A stretch of DNA of 64,000 nucleotides from Purpureocillium takamizusanense (Eukaryota > Ascomycota > Sordariomycetes > Hypocreales > Ophiocordycipitaceae). The notes below the pieces were generated by a model. That model saw nothing but the letters and a program-made list of their open reading frames with translations, was not told the DNA's origin and did not search any database. A program made the translations under genes and the position numbers. Positions 43,264 through 55,651 of the stretch are shown one piece after another; the stretch's first letter is position 1, and each line of letters begins with the position of its first letter. Where the stretch lies: assembly GCF_022605165.1 (NCBI RefSeq), contig NC_063068.1, positions 5,890,001 to 5,954,000 on the forward strand, in the 5' to 3' direction.

Positions 43264-46200
43264 CTACAATCCGTCTTCCTCGCCCGCCAGCATCTCGGCA
43301 TAGTCGTCCACCGACGCAAACATTGGCAGCGACTTGAGCATCTTCCGCCGGGACTTCTTCTTGTCCTTCGCCTCGTCCTTTGCCTCCCCGTCGCCCTCAT
43401 CCTCGTCCTCCACCGCCGCCACGAGCCCGTCTGAGCCCGCCCCTTCGTCGTCCTCGGAGCCTTCCAGCATGTCCTCGCTGTCATCTTCCATGTCACTATC
43501 CAGAGATAGAGCTGGTGAGTCATCCTCATCGTCCGAAGAGGCCATGTCGAGCTCGTCCAGGTCATCGAATCCGGCGTCGGACCCATCGTCCCCGACATCA
43601 GGCTGCGCCGATACGAGAGCCTCCCAGATCTCGTCCTCGTCATTCTCCTCGTCGCCCTCGCCCGACGTCTCCTTCTTGGCCTTTTCTTTGGGCTCCTTGG
43701 GCTCCTTGCCCATGTGTTGGAAGTATTCGTGGAAGAAAACATCCTCGGCCGCCACGTCTTGAGCCTTCTTATTCCAGAAGGCAGCCGAGTTGACGGGCGC
43801 AGATGTGGCGCCGGCACCCTTGCTTCCCAGCCAAATGTCGCCGAGGTCCTTGGTCGCCCGGAGCGGCTGCATGATGGACGCGCCACGTGCCGAATCTGTT
43901 GACTTGGGATTCCTGTACACAAATTTATCCAGGAACCGGATCAGGGAATGGCTCTCCATGTCCGGCTTAGGCATTTTCCTTGTCTTGTCCAGCAACGCAG
44001 CCGCAAATACGCTAACCGACGGGTGGAAGTGCGTCTGGACGGGAATCTGGGGGTCCCAAGTTAGCCATCAATACAAAGCAGCGCAACAAGTGAAAGGCGT
44101 CCGTCAGCTTACCAATTCCCACAAGCAACTACGATGGGCGTTGCTGTGCTCTGGGTTACGCTTGCGCCCGTCGTATTGCGGCTGGTCCTTGGCGTCGTCG
44201 TCATCAAATACAGACGTCTCGGGGTCCTCCACCAACATTGACAGGTCGGGGAAAGTCTGCCGGAGGTGTGAGATGACGTATAGCAGGCCGCACACGAAGG
44301 GTGGTTGGTGCATCCCCGTGATCTGCAGCATCCTCTTTGCAAACGCCTTGACTCTCCGGACGTCGACGTCGTTCTTCAATGCGCGGAGCAGCAAGTTCAA
44401 GTAGAGAGATTGCTTGGACGACGTGACCAGTCGAGGGTCCAGAAGAGACTCGTAGAGCGTCCTGTAGAAGCGGTCCGTGGCTAGATTCCTCGCCGACGAT
44501 AGGTGCTGGATCAGGAGGAGGGCCTGGATGCCCGTGTTGAAGTTTGCAGAGTGCGCGATCGTGAAGAGAGTATTCAGATGGTTCTCCATGCTGTTTCAGG
44601 TCAGCTCAATATGAAAATCGATCAGCAAGTGCCTGGCAGTAATGCACTCACATGGCATCGTTGGCACCAACAAACGGCGCAGCTCGGTTGACGCCAGTCA
44701 AGACGGCAGACACCAGCTTATCAGCAGCCTCAGTCTCAGGCACCGAAGGCTTTCCAGACCCCGGCTTGCCCTGTTTGGCCGGAGGCTTCCCCTTGTGCGT
44801 TCCATTTGGCTTCCCACTCTGAGGCTTGGTCTCTTTTCGGTGGTCCAAATTGCCCTGCGCGCCAATCCCGAGGCTGCCGGTCTTGAGAAGCGTCACGAAA
44901 ATGTCAAAGTAGATGCGCACTAGCGACTCGGCGACGGCGGGCTCCTTGCTGCTGAGGATCGTTTGGTTAAGAGTGTTGATGGCATAATACTTGGATCGTG
45001 TGTCTTGTGAAGGGTGAAGGAGAATATCCTGTTCGATGGAGCGAATGATGATGGGCTTCATCCCCGGGTGCGAGACCTGAAGCTGCAGCAGGAGGTAGGA
45101 GGCTCGGGAGGCAATCTTGCGGTCTCTGTCGCCCAACTTGTTGACGAGCAGCGTCAAGAGGTTCGACTCTTGCTCTGGCTTCTCCTTGAGGAGACCATAC
45201 ACAAAGTCGACGGCCTTCATGCGCGAGTACTCAATCTCGTCCGAGCACCAGACCTCCAGCAGTTGGATGATCTTGAAGTAGGTCGCCTTGAGCCAGTCCT
45301 CGTACGCCCAGGCAATCAGGTGGGCTTCCGTGACCCTTCCAGGCAACCGCTGGCTGGGGTCCCAGGACTTGACCGAGTTCCGCTGGAGAGCACCGAGCAA
45401 GCCGGGCTGGCTCTGGAAGGTCTTGAGGCGGCGGTCAGAGGGCAGAAGCGTACCCGGGCCGAGAAGATCGACCAGAGCACCAATTGCACCAATGGCTTGC
45501 GCACGGCTCTTTTTGGAAGCCAGATTCATGAGAGCGTCAAAGGCTCGGATGTTGTGGACGGGCGACTCCTGAATCGCCAGCGTCAGGGCCGAGACTTTGT
45601 CGGTGAGCGTACCAGAAGACATGATTGTTGACAAGAACTTGTGCGACGAGGATGCGAAGACGCTTCCCCGATACTTGGCGGCATCCTGCTCCAGTAGCGA
45701 TTTGGCGTACTGCTTGAGAGATTCGACGGCGGACATGAAGGAGCCGAGCTGGTCGGTCGTGGGGCCGGGAAGGCTACGCAGACCGGCCGAGTGCCAGTCC
45801 GCCAGCGGCTCAAAGGTCTGTTTTACCACTTGTCAGTCGTCAGAGGTGTTCTCCAGGGGTGCGCATATACATACCATGCCGCCGGGTTTGCGGGGAGCAA
45901 CTTGCTCATCAGCGTCATCTTCGTCCTCGTCTTCCTCATCATCATCCTCGTCGACATGGTCGTCTCCGTCTTCCTCTTCCTCCGCGTCGGGTCCCTCATC
46001 CACGTCGCTCGCCTCCTCGGGAACCAGGGCAGCGAACCCAAGCTCTTTGGACAGGGCGGCCAGCTCCTCCTTCAGCGCCTTGTCAATTGGCTTCTTGGAG
46101 TCCTGAGCGTACGTCTCGTCGTCCGAGTCGACCCCGTTGATGAGCTCCAGGTCCGACTCGTCCCCTCCCAGAGCCTTGATCTCGGCCAGCAGCGCGGCTT

Positions 46201-46432
46201 GGTCATTGCCGGCGCCATGCACGTCCCGGGGCGGCGCATCCGCGGAAGCGCGCTGCCGCTTGGGCTGCTGCTTGTCCGAGGCGGCGGTGGGCGGCTGCTT
46301 GCGCTTGTGGTCGCCGCCGCCGAGGCTCTTGTCGATTCGGGAGGTGAGCTGGGCGAGCGAGTCCTGGTTCAAGCTCGACGGGCCCTCCTTGGGCGGGCGC
46401 TGCCCTTTGGCCTTCTTGGACAGCTTGGGCAT
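43264..46432 (-). CDS. mak21: Ribosome biogenesis protein Mak21/Noc1 (CEBPZ family)
   Basis: Four exons (45875-46432, 44652-45817, 44113-44590, 43264-44046) give 994 residues. The N-terminus MPKLSKKAKGQRPPKEG is basic and is followed by a long acidic tract (about residues 120-180). The central CBF/Mak21 domain includes KYYAINTLNQTILSSKEPAV, IRIYFDIFVTLLKTG-type helices and QALLLIQHLSSARNLATDRF. The C-terminal part has NSAAFWNKKAQDVAAEDVFFHEYF, then acidic runs and a basic KDKKKSRRKMLKSLP end. Family role: nucleolar factor acting with Noc2 in early pre-60S assembly and rRNA processing. It is head to head with the prolyl-tRNA synthetase gene over 350 bp. Confidence 0.95.
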
Positions 46433-46782
46433 TGCGTCGTCGAGAGAGCTGCTGCGGTGCGCGGACGGTGTCTCGGCGGTTGACTGTCTGTAGCAGCAAG
46501 CAAATCGGTCGTCTCTGAACTTTTTTTTTTGAAGAACGGCAGGGTCTATCTTATCGGCCCCCACTTCGTCGCAGGCGCGCGCCCAAGTTGGCGAGGTGTG
46601 GGTCTACGAGTCCGGTTCAGTGCCCCATAATATATCCGGGCATCAAATGCCAACCGCAACACCAACACCGGCATCAACGACGACACCTTGCACCGTCGAA
46701 CCTACAAGAGTTTAGACTACCGTCCAGCTTGGCCTTTTCGCAGCCTCTTTTTGTGCAGAGCTTTCTCAATGATTTCCGGATT
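46433..46782. promoter_or_regulatory. Divergent promoter, mak21 / prolyl-tRNA synthetase
   Basis: This 350 bp segment between the two start codons must hold both promoters. A T10 run lies at about 46521-46530. No clear TATA box is seen. Confidence 0.6.
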
Positions 46783-48842
46783 ATGATACCCCCCAGGACG
46801 GCCCGGCTCAGGGCCTGCGTCCTCATGAGAGCGAACCCTCCCGTCATCGTCACTCGGACTTTCTCACAACCACCATCCGTCAATCGCGCCGCCGGCCCAA
46901 GGTCTACGCTGTCCAGGCTATGGGTACCCACGGGAGGCGTCTCTGCCGCCGAAGGCGAATGTGAGATGCAAGTCCCGGCTCGAGGGCTCCGGAGCTGACG
47001 GTCAAGCTAGCGGGCCATGGAAAACTTGTCCGTGCCGGGTTTCTGCGCCAGGTCAGTCGAAGGCTGAGGCCCTCTGAAAGAACTCTTTTCAGTCTAATGA
47101 ATGTTTGTAGTCTCAATCAGGCATCTTTCAGATGTTGCCCCTTGGCCTACGAGTGCAGCAGAAGATTGAGGGCTTGCTGGACAAGCACATGCAGTCTATA
47201 GGTGAGCGGTCACTCTGACGCAGATGGTAGCCCGCTTTGACCTAACATGCAACCCAGGTGCTTCGCGGCTTTCACTGTCAACGGTTTGCTCCGAGGAACT
47301 ATGGAAAAGAAGTGGGCGCTTAGAGAGAGCCTCCTCTGAGGTTCGCAACGTCATCCTGAGCCAGGGGCCACCAGCTGACATACCCACCTAAAGCTGTTCC
47401 GCCTCAAGGACCGAAGGGAAACGCCTCTGCTACTCTCTCCTACCCACGAGGAAGAGATCACCACTCTAGTTGCGAGCGCAATCAAATCCTACAAGGACTT
47501 TCCGCTACGTCTGTACCAGACAAGTGAGCACGCTCTTGCCCTAAATTCCCCAGTGACGTGTTGCTGACCGAGCTGCGCGTCAGCCCGCAAGTACCGCGAC
47601 GAGATGCGGCCTCGTCACGGGTTACTGCGCTCTCGCGAGTTCATTATGAAGGACCTGTACACGTTCGACACGTCTGTCGAGTCTGCCATTGAAACCTATC
47701 GAGAGGTGTCAGAAGCGTACCGTGCCTTCTTCGCTGACTTGAAGCTTCCGATTCTCGTCGCCGAGGCAAGTTCAGGAGATATGGGTGGCGACTACAGCCA
47801 CGAGTACCACCTAGCCAACCCCATTGGAGAGGACACAGTCGCCGTGTGTAACAGCTGTAGCTACGTCGCCAATGATGAGGTTGCCAAGGCGCTGCCGCCT
47901 TCGGCAGACAGCTCAAGATCATCACTCGCCGCTGCAGACTTGCGCGTATGGCGTGGCATCACCAGAGACCGGCGGACCTTGGTCAACGCGTGGTATCCAG
48001 CGCAGGTGGGCGATTCGGGCGAGGCTGATGTCAACATCCATGCGGTCAAGGAGGCGGTTCCAGAGCTGGACGCGAGCATCAGTGACCCTCTTCGAATTTT
48101 CGGCAGCGGGTCTTATGCCGATGCACCCGCAGCCTCACCGTTGCGGGTGGTGAACGTGGTCGATGCAAGACTCGAGCCCAGCTTTTCCAATCTGCAACCA
48201 GAGCTTCCAATCATTCCAACCGAGTTGGACAACAAGCCATGGGAGCAATCGTCCATCCTGCGGTCGCCATCAGGAGAGGCTCTGAACCTTTTGCATCTCG
48301 CAGACGGAGACGTGTGCTCCCGCTGCAAGACCGGAACGCTGCAGGTCCACCGCGCCCTGGAACTTGGCCACACCTTTCACCTGGGTACACGGTACTCGGT
48401 GCCTCTAGAGTTGCACGTGTCGCTCCCCAACACCAAGGGAGGGCCCGTGCCGGTGCAGATGGGCTGCCACGGCATTGGCGTTTCGCGCTTGTTTGGTGCC
48501 GTGGCGGAACACAAGGCCGACGATCGCGGCCTCAACTGGCCGCGCGCCATCGCGCCCTTTGAGGTCGTCCTGATCCCAACGTCGGGCGTGACGGACGAGA
48601 CGCTGGCGTTCTACGACTCACTGGCGCCTGGCTTCGACGTCGTCCTCGACGACCGCAAGGAGTCGTTTGGCTGGAAGATGCAAGACGCCGACATGATCGG
48701 ATACCCTGTCACCGTGGTCCTGGGCAAGCCCTGGCGGGAACGGGGCGTCTGCGAGGTGCAGTGCCGGAGCCTGGGCGTCAAGGAGAACGTGGCTGCCGAC
48801 GAGGTGCCGGCCTATCTCGCGGGATTGTTAGCCAAGCTGTAG
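46783..48842 (+). CDS. AIM10: Prolyl-tRNA synthetase, probably mitochondrial
   Basis: Six exons (46783-46960, 47011-47051, 47111-47201, 47258-47340, 47394-47523, 47584-48842) give 593 residues. The N-terminus is Arg/Ala-rich without acidic residues ([20 protein letters not shown]), as in mitochondrial presequences. Class II motifs are visible: [18 protein letters not shown] (motif 1), THEEEITTL and [20 protein letters not shown] (motif 2), [20 protein letters not shown] (motif 3). The anticodon-binding domain follows at about 490-590. Family role: charges tRNA-Pro with proline in the mitochondrial matrix. The small size and bacterial-type layout separate it from the cytosolic enzyme. Confidence 0.93.
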
Positions 48843-49338
48843 TCGAAGGCGTCCTCGACAGGCGGCTGGTTAATGTATTGTATTGTAATAGCTGCTCGTA
48901 GAGACGGGACTCGCGGGGTCTTTACCTGTATACTGGCATGGAGGGAAAGCATGGTGTAAACGAACTCATTGTAATACTACTACAAATCGTTTCGTTTCTT
49001 CACAAGCGAGACCTATGCTCAGTGTCTTGTTGTCCCGTGTCTGGGACGCCGGGGGGGACCTTGCTTCTTGGTGGTGGGCGCGGCGCGCTGTGACGTCTGC
49101 ACTCTGCGGGCAGCTGGAGAATTTCCCACCCCACCACCACTTATAGGGACCACTGACTGCTGCCGCCACCACCATTTTATTGCTCCCGCCGTGGGGCTAC
49201 AAGTCCGTCGCGGAGCTTGAAAGCATCCTCCATCCCGATTCCCGACCTCACCACCATCACCACCACCACCGTCTTCTTTCTCCTCCCACCTTGTCGCGAA
49301 CCCGTCCGACCCCGCGACTCCCGCCGACATTGCCCACC
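48843..49338. other. Intergenic, prolyl-tRNA synthetase to prefoldin gene
   Basis: This tandem spacer holds a CAC/CCA-rich pyrimidine tract near 49250-49275, before the prefoldin ATG. No gene is seen. Confidence 0.4.
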
Positions 49339-50373
49339 ATGTCCGGCGCCCGCGAGACGAGTGCGTTCTGACCTCCTCACACCGACTCCCTCCCATTCAC
49401 GCCCCCCTCGCTAACCGTTTCGAGCTGGCCCTCTCTCGCGAGCGGGCTCGGCGCACATACATGCACAGTCAACCTCGACACCCTCGAGCCGCAGCAGCTC
49501 GCGCAGGTCAAGAAGCAGCTCGACGAGGAGCTCGAGCACCTCACCTCGTCCTTTGGACAGCTACACGGCGCGCAGAACAAGTTCAGGGACTGCCTGCGCT
49601 GCGTCAACAGCCGCTCCGCCGCCACAGCCGGTGCGTACGAGCCAGCCGCCCCCCTCCCCACCGCCGCCGTCCTCCTGCTGCTCCGCCTGCTGCTCCTCCT
49701 GCTGCTCCCGCTCCTCTCCGAAAACACAAAATCCCAACCGCCGGCCGTCCTCCCTTGCTTTCCCCCTCCATGCCCATACATACATGCAAGCCTTGCGCAG
49801 GCCCGCGCTTCCCACGAACCCTAGTATCGCGCGCGCGCACACACGCCCTCTCCATCCACGAGTCGAGCTACAGCGGCAGCGGCAGCAGCGGCAGCACGTC
49901 TATTTGAGAGGAATTAAACAAATAAAGCGAGGAGCATGTCGGCTAATGAACATGCCCTTGATGCAGCGCAAAACTCGGTCCTGGTCCCCCTGACCAACTC
50001 CCTCTACGTCCGCGGCGAACTCACAGACACCGAGAGCGTGCTGGTGGACGTGGGCACGGGCTTTCTCGTCGAAAAGGTACGGGGGTCTCCTTCCTAGATA
50101 CCCTGACCCGCGAAACAGTGCCATCGACACGGGCTGACGGCCGCCTCTAGAAGTTGAAATCAGCCGAGCAATTCTACGATGGCAAGGTGCAGGAGCTCGC
50201 GAACAATCTGAAGGAGCTTGAGGCGATCGTATCACAAAAACAGGCCAACGTGAGGGCGGTAGAAGAAGGTACGCAAAGACTCCTGCGGCTTGTCTGCTAC
50301 CACCAATGGCCATGACTGACTCGAAGCAGTATTACGACAAAAGCTCATGGCTGCTCAGGGATCGCAGGCTTAG
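49339..50373 (+). CDS. gim5: Prefoldin subunit 5 (Gim5)
   Basis: Five exons (49339-49360, 49469-49630, 49967-50076, 50151-50268, 50330-50373) give a 151-residue protein. It shows the alpha-prefoldin pattern: a coiled coil starting [20 protein letters not shown], then [14 protein letters not shown]. The beta-hairpin region is [31 protein letters not shown], and a second coiled coil ends [12 protein letters not shown]. Family role: subunit of the cytosolic hexameric prefoldin, which passes nascent actin and tubulin to the CCT chaperonin. Intron 2 is long (336 nt) and pyrimidine-rich. The gene is convergent with its right neighbour, with 141 bp between stops. Confidence 0.95.
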
Positions 50374-50514
50374 ATGGCTGGGCCACGGCTGAGGGAATCG
50401 ACAGAGCACGGCATACGCAGCGATAATAAAAGTCCTATTCATATTCGGCACCACGCCAATCGATCACAGACCGCGCGAGCTTCCTTCTGCTAAACCATCT
50501 CAGTTACGGACGCC

Positions 50515-52157
50515 CTAACGCGACCTAAAGTTCACGTCGTCCAGTGCAGACTGAATCTCGACAATATACTCGAGAAACGCCGTGAACCGCTCCTCGAGGC
50601 TCTGGTCGGCTCCTGGCCAGATTCTCTCCAGCTCCGCACCCCAATCCTTCCGACTTTGGCCAGGGCTGACGTTGTTGATGGCCTCATCCCAGCCCCGACA
50701 ATAAAATTCCAGACCCCACCATGTTTCCGCGTTGGAGACCGTCCTCAGTCCTTGCCACTGCTTCGTTACGCTGACCTCGATGTCGAATGGAGTACCCCTG
50801 AACGGCACGATGATGGAGGTTTTGAGCGTAGTCTTGTCAATCCGGTCGGATCCCAAGTGCCCGGCCAAGAGGCGTGGTGGACAGAGGGAGTATCCATCAT
50901 CCACCCCAGTCTTGTCCGGGATCAGAACGATGCTCTGCATCAGCTTCAGGAGGCTGTCTGGAATGGTGGCCTTGGACTCTCGTGAATCGACCTGAAAGTT
51001 CCAGTCTAGTGACCTACACTGCATCAGCATCTAACTTGCGTTCAGCGTCGAGCAAAACCTACATGTCAGGCGCCACCACTGTCCAGTTGAGACGCGGCCG
51101 GGCGTCAGGCTTCACGAGGGTAGGAATCGAAAGCTGTGTCTTCTCCCCGGCCGGCAGCTTGGCATCTGCCATCAACTCGTGATCGCCAATTTCAAGCATG
51201 ACGGTGCAGCGCCTAGAGAGCGAGTGCTCCCTGGGGTGATACAGCCCGACAATGGGGTCGACTATTCTCTGTAGGACCGTGGCTGCGTGCGCGACACCTC
51301 GCAGGCGAGTTTGCAGGCCGGCGCCGCCGCGGCTAGAGAATTGAGGAACCATCTCGGCAAAGCTGGCATAAGGCATGTTGTTGCCCAGCCCCTTCTTTCT
51401 GGTCCGTACTTGCACGCGGCCGAAATTGACTCTCATCCTGAGGTTCGTGGTCATAAGCCGGAGTATGTCTGTCGACGGCAAGAGACTACCGCGTAGCTGC
51501 TCGGAAAGGTCCAGCGCGGTTTTCAGGACGGAGCGAGGTGCGTCGCTGAGAGCCTTTACCACCGGGCGCGCATCCAGTTCAACGTTGACAATCACGCCGT
51601 GCTCTTCCTTGCTAGGCTTCTGAGCCAGGAATTGCGTGGTCAAGGCCTCGCTTGACAGCCTCATGTCATGCAGCTTCCAGTTCAGTGCTTTCACTGCATT
51701 CTGTAGCTGGCGAATATCACGGCCACAGATCTCGAAGATGTTTGGTTTCGGCCGATGAATCCACACCTTGTGCTTTGCCCGGATGTCGTTGAGCGCCTCC
51801 GGGTCGTCCAAACCCTGCGGCAACATGTTGCCTCCCGGGATCACCAGGCTGGCCTATGTAGTTTCGTGTCAGCTCGTCGACGAGGCTGGGCTTCGTGGTT
51901 CCATGTGTGATGGGGCTACTCACATGTATCAGGGAGGGGTCCTTGGGGGCACGGCCCAGATACTCTTGGTTGGCGGTTGCCACGCTGGCCTGGCGTTGAC
52001 TGTCCATTTCTGCGTAGGCTGTCTTCATCTTGTCCAGCTTCGCCCAGCCTGTCGTGCTCGTTTCAAACGCCTGAGACGACGGCCGTGAGGATGTCTGGCG
52101 ATTGCGCCGGCCTTGATTTGGGAGCGCCCCCGAGGAAACATTCTGGCGCCTCCTCAT
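50515..52157 (-). CDS. Unrecognised protein with a KH-like segment
   Basis: Exons 51924-52157, 51063-51853 and 50515-51013 join to 507 residues. Intron 1 (51854-51923) has GTGAGT, GCTGAC and ATAG; intron 2 is 49 nt (51014-51062). Residues 1-75 are basic and Ser/Gln-rich. At about 78-140 there is a segment resembling a single KH-type fold (VIPGGNMLPQGLDDPEALND, then KVWIHRP..IFEICGRDIRQLQNAV), which could bind RNA. The remainder looks folded, with beta-rich stretches such as MRVNFGRVQVRTRKKG and RCTVMLEIGDHELM, and a helical C-terminus with WWGLEFYCRGWDEAIN. I do not recognise the family, and the KH resemblance is weak. Confidence 0.78.
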
Positions 52158-53123
52158 GGTGCAGTTGGAACGCTCAGTTTGGCGATGCTTATCTGTCCGT
52201 GTAGTTGAGCAACCTTGTCCAGGCTCTGGGGAAGATGTGTAGGTCGAATAATGGCCGGCCAGAGCCGCTTGAAAGTGAACCTGTGATGTTGGGCGAAGAC
52301 GAAGTTTCAAAGGGGAGAAGGTGGATGGGATGGGAAAGATGCAGAGCTGTGGCTACGAGGCGGGAGGAAGGCGGCTCCCGGTCGTTTGCAGGAGGCAGCT
52401 CGCTTGCACTGCACGCACAGGTCTGCCTAAGACCAGTCAGTACCTGCTTGTGTTCCGTAGCCCGTCTCTGCTTCTCCGTTGGCTCGCTGGAAGACTAAAA
52501 AGCACCTCGCCATTGTGCGCACCCAGCACCAAGGCAGAGAGGGAGTCGAGGAAACAAACAAACAAACTGGCTGGTCCACACGGCGCTGAATCACCCTTAT
52601 TACCACGTACTACCCAGGTAGATGCGCTTCGATAGACAGTTCTACAGACGCAGCCGCCCATTCACAGCCAGACGTCTGCCTTGGATGAATGGAGACTCCA
52701 GCCCCTCGGCCGCTTAATGAATGACTTCTCCAAGTAAACAATGGCAACCTCGTCGAATAAGCCTTCCGATGACATACCAAGGGCCTATAAGTTAAGCATA
52801 TTGTCTCTCCAACATGCTCAGAAATCTTACGGAATGCATGGTATTTCCTCATCTGTACCTACCAGAACAGTCACCAGTTTTCCAGAAAGAAAAGGCTCAT
52901 TCAGGTCCGCATGCACGGGCATAAGGGAGGTTCGCCAGCTTCTTCCAACTTGGCGGCGAGCTTGGGCAGCCTACCCTGTAGAATTCACGTTAGTCAGCGT
53001 TCTGCACCAATCGGCCAGCGCCAGCCGTGCCCCAATCCGACGCGTCTCCCACGACGCGTAAAGTGCTTCGCATGCCCGTGGGGGGGGAGAGACCTCACAC
53101 CACAGCCAAAGGTCGTCCTCACC
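52158..53123. promoter_or_regulatory. Divergent intergenic region, unknown gene / orc1
   Basis: This 966 bp region holds the promoters of both genes. The orc1 frame is open upstream to 52911 but without an ATG. A TACCCAGGTAG element lies near 52613-52623. No gene is seen. Confidence 0.45.
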
Positions 53124-55546
53124 ATGACACCCCAAAGCCTCGCCAAACGAGCTGCCGCGCCTCAAAGACGGACCAGACGGCCCCCTCCCGGCATCTCGCG
53201 CGATGACTCCGACGACGAGCTCGGCATCGACGACCTGCCGTGGGAGTGGATCTACAACGTCGAGGCGCCAGAGCGCGACGGTGACGATGCGCACAGCGAG
53301 CGCAAGAGAAGGAAGGTCTCGGGGAGCAAGATCGTCGGCGCACGCATGGGCACATTTGAATGCCGAGTCGGTGACACGGTGCTCCTCAAGGCGGACGGGT
53401 CCAATGAGGCCTGGGTCGCCATCGTCTGCGAGTTCATCGAGGACGACGGCGAGGGGGACAAGGCGGCCAATTTCATGTGGTTTTCCACCGAAAAGGAGAT
53501 TCGCAACAAGAACAAGAAGCGCAACGACTTTCAATGGGTGAGAGAGAGTCCCTCACCTACTCCCTGTGAAGCAGACTTTGCTTCCCGACAGGCTGATTGA
53601 CCCATCATCACCATCCCCTAGAACGAGCTCTATCTTTCGCCCTCGTGGGACGTGAACCCCCTCGCGTCCATCAATGGCAAGGCGACAGTCATGTCCCTGG
53701 ACGCATTCAGGGACAAGTTCCCTTCTGGCAAGATCCCGCGACATTATCCCGAGTTTGGTAAGACCTTCGTCTGTCGGCGGGGTTGCAACACCAGGACGGC
53801 AACCTACACGGACGAGTTCGTCTGGGAGGACGTCTACAAGGGCGGCGACGACGTCTTCTCCCTGATCGATCTCGTGGAAAAGGGCACCAAGGCGGTCCGC
53901 GGCAGGAGGAAGGCGCGCAGCCGGTCGCCTCAGGAGACTGCGTATGTGCCACCGCAGACGCCAACCAAGTCGGCCGGGCGGGCGGCGACAACGACGCCTC
54001 AATCAAAGCGAGGGCCCGGCTCGCAAAAACGGTACGTGTGTGGATGGGGATGTGGTGGTTATGACTGCGCTGCGCTACGTTGGCTGAAACTGACATTTTT
54101 CATTTGCATTTGCATGTAGGGGCACCGGCAAGAAACTCGAGTTCACCCCGCTGGCGATGCGGAAGCTGTCCCCTAGCGAAGTCCAGTCGTCGCCCTTCCA
54201 AGTCGCCCGCTCGCGCCTCCACGTCTCCTCCGTGCCAACCAGTCTCCCGTGCCGCGAGGGCGAGTTCTCGCTCGTCTACTCACACCTGGAAGCATCCATC
54301 ACGGACGGCACCGGCAACTGCATCTACATATCCGGGACGCCGGGCACGGGCAAGACGGCCACGGTGCGCGAGGTCATCGCGCGGCTCGAGGACGCCGTGG
54401 GCGCCGACGAGCTCGACGACTTCATCTTTGTCGAGATCAACGGCATGAAGATCACGGACCCCCACCAGTCGTATACTCTGCTATGGGAGGCGCTCAAGGG
54501 CCAGCGCGCGAGCCCCTCGCAGGCCCTCGACGGGCTCGAGCGCGAGTTTAGCAACCCGAGCCCGCGACGGACCCCCTGTGTCGTCCTCATGGACGAGCTC
54601 GACCAGTTGGTCACCAAGAACCAGGCCGTCATGTACAACTTCTTCAACTGGCCCACGCTGCGGCACAGCCGCCTGATCGTGCTTGCTGTCGCGAACACCA
54701 TGGATCTCCCTGAGCGCACATTGAGCAACAAAATCAGTAGTCGCTTAGGCAAGTCTTTTCCTCTAAGTCATCCGTTTACTCCCAAACACCATGCTCCTGA
54801 GTATCTACAGAGGTTTGGAGCTAACCAACCATCTAGGCCTCACCCGCATTACCTTTCCAGGATACACACATGAACAGCTCATGAGAATTATACAATCGCG
54901 GCTGGAAGGCGTCCCCGGCAATATCGTCGACCCAGATGCCATTCAGTTTGCAAGCCGCAAGGTCGCCGCCGTGAGCGGAGACGCCCGAAGGGCTCTCGAC
55001 ATCTGCCGGCGCGCAGTCGAGCTCGCCGAGGGCGACGTGCAAGGTGACCCCACGACGCCGAGCAAGTCTGGGGCGCACGATGCGTCTCGCCGCGGCCGCG
55101 TCACCATCGCGACAATCAAGAAAGCCATCAACGAGGCCACATCCAACCCCGTCCAGCAGCACCTCCGAGGCCTGCCGCTGACCTCGAAGCTGCTGATGGC
55201 GGCGCTGCTGATTAGGATCCGCAGAACGGGCCTCGTGGAGACGACATTCGGTGAGACAGTAGACGAGCTTCAAAGAGCGACCGTCCACTCCTCGCCAACG
55301 AACCCGGGCATGGCCCTCATCCTGAACAGCGGCCTCAAGGGTACACCGGCGAGTGGCCACCGCGTCGTCACAAGGCCCAGCTATGTGCACACGGCGGCGC
55401 TGGACCTAGTGGCGGCAGGCCTGATAAACCTGGAGGCCCATCGTGCGGAGCGCTCGAGTAAGCTGCGGCTGGCGATTGCCGACGACGAGGTCAAGATGGC
55501 GCTGCGCGACGATGGCGAACTCAAGGCCATGGGAATAATGGTGTGA
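53124..55546 (+). CDS. orc1: Origin recognition complex subunit 1 (Orc1)
   Basis: Four exons (53124-53537, 53622-54031, 54120-54748, 54837-55546) give 720 residues. A BAH domain spans about residues 70-220 (VGDTVLLKADGSNEAWVAIV, then NPLASINGKATVMSLDAF). The AAA+ module has Walker A GTPGTGKT at about 346-353 and Walker B VVLMDELDQL at about 427-436. After that come SRLGLTRITFPGYTHEQL (sensor 2 side), SGDARRALDICRRAVE and a winged-helix C-terminus. Family role: ATP-binding subunit of ORC, which marks replication origins and loads MCM with Cdc6. Intron 3 (54749-54836) appears to be GC-AG: the exon ends TTAG and the intron starts GCAAGT, restoring the conserved SRLGLTRI. Confidence 0.96.
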
Positions 55547-55651
55547 TGGGCCTTGCAAGCAGTAGTTTAGGGTATCAAGCCGCAATACATGATTTCCGGG
55601 CGCGCCTGTCTAGCCGACGCCGGTTGTGTGAGAAAACGACGAATCCATCCC

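Noticed and set aside
49631..49966. snoRNA hosted in the long prefoldin intron
   Set aside because: The intron is long (336 nt), but I see no RTGATGA C box paired with a CTGA D box; it is mostly pyrimidine-rich low-complexity sequence.
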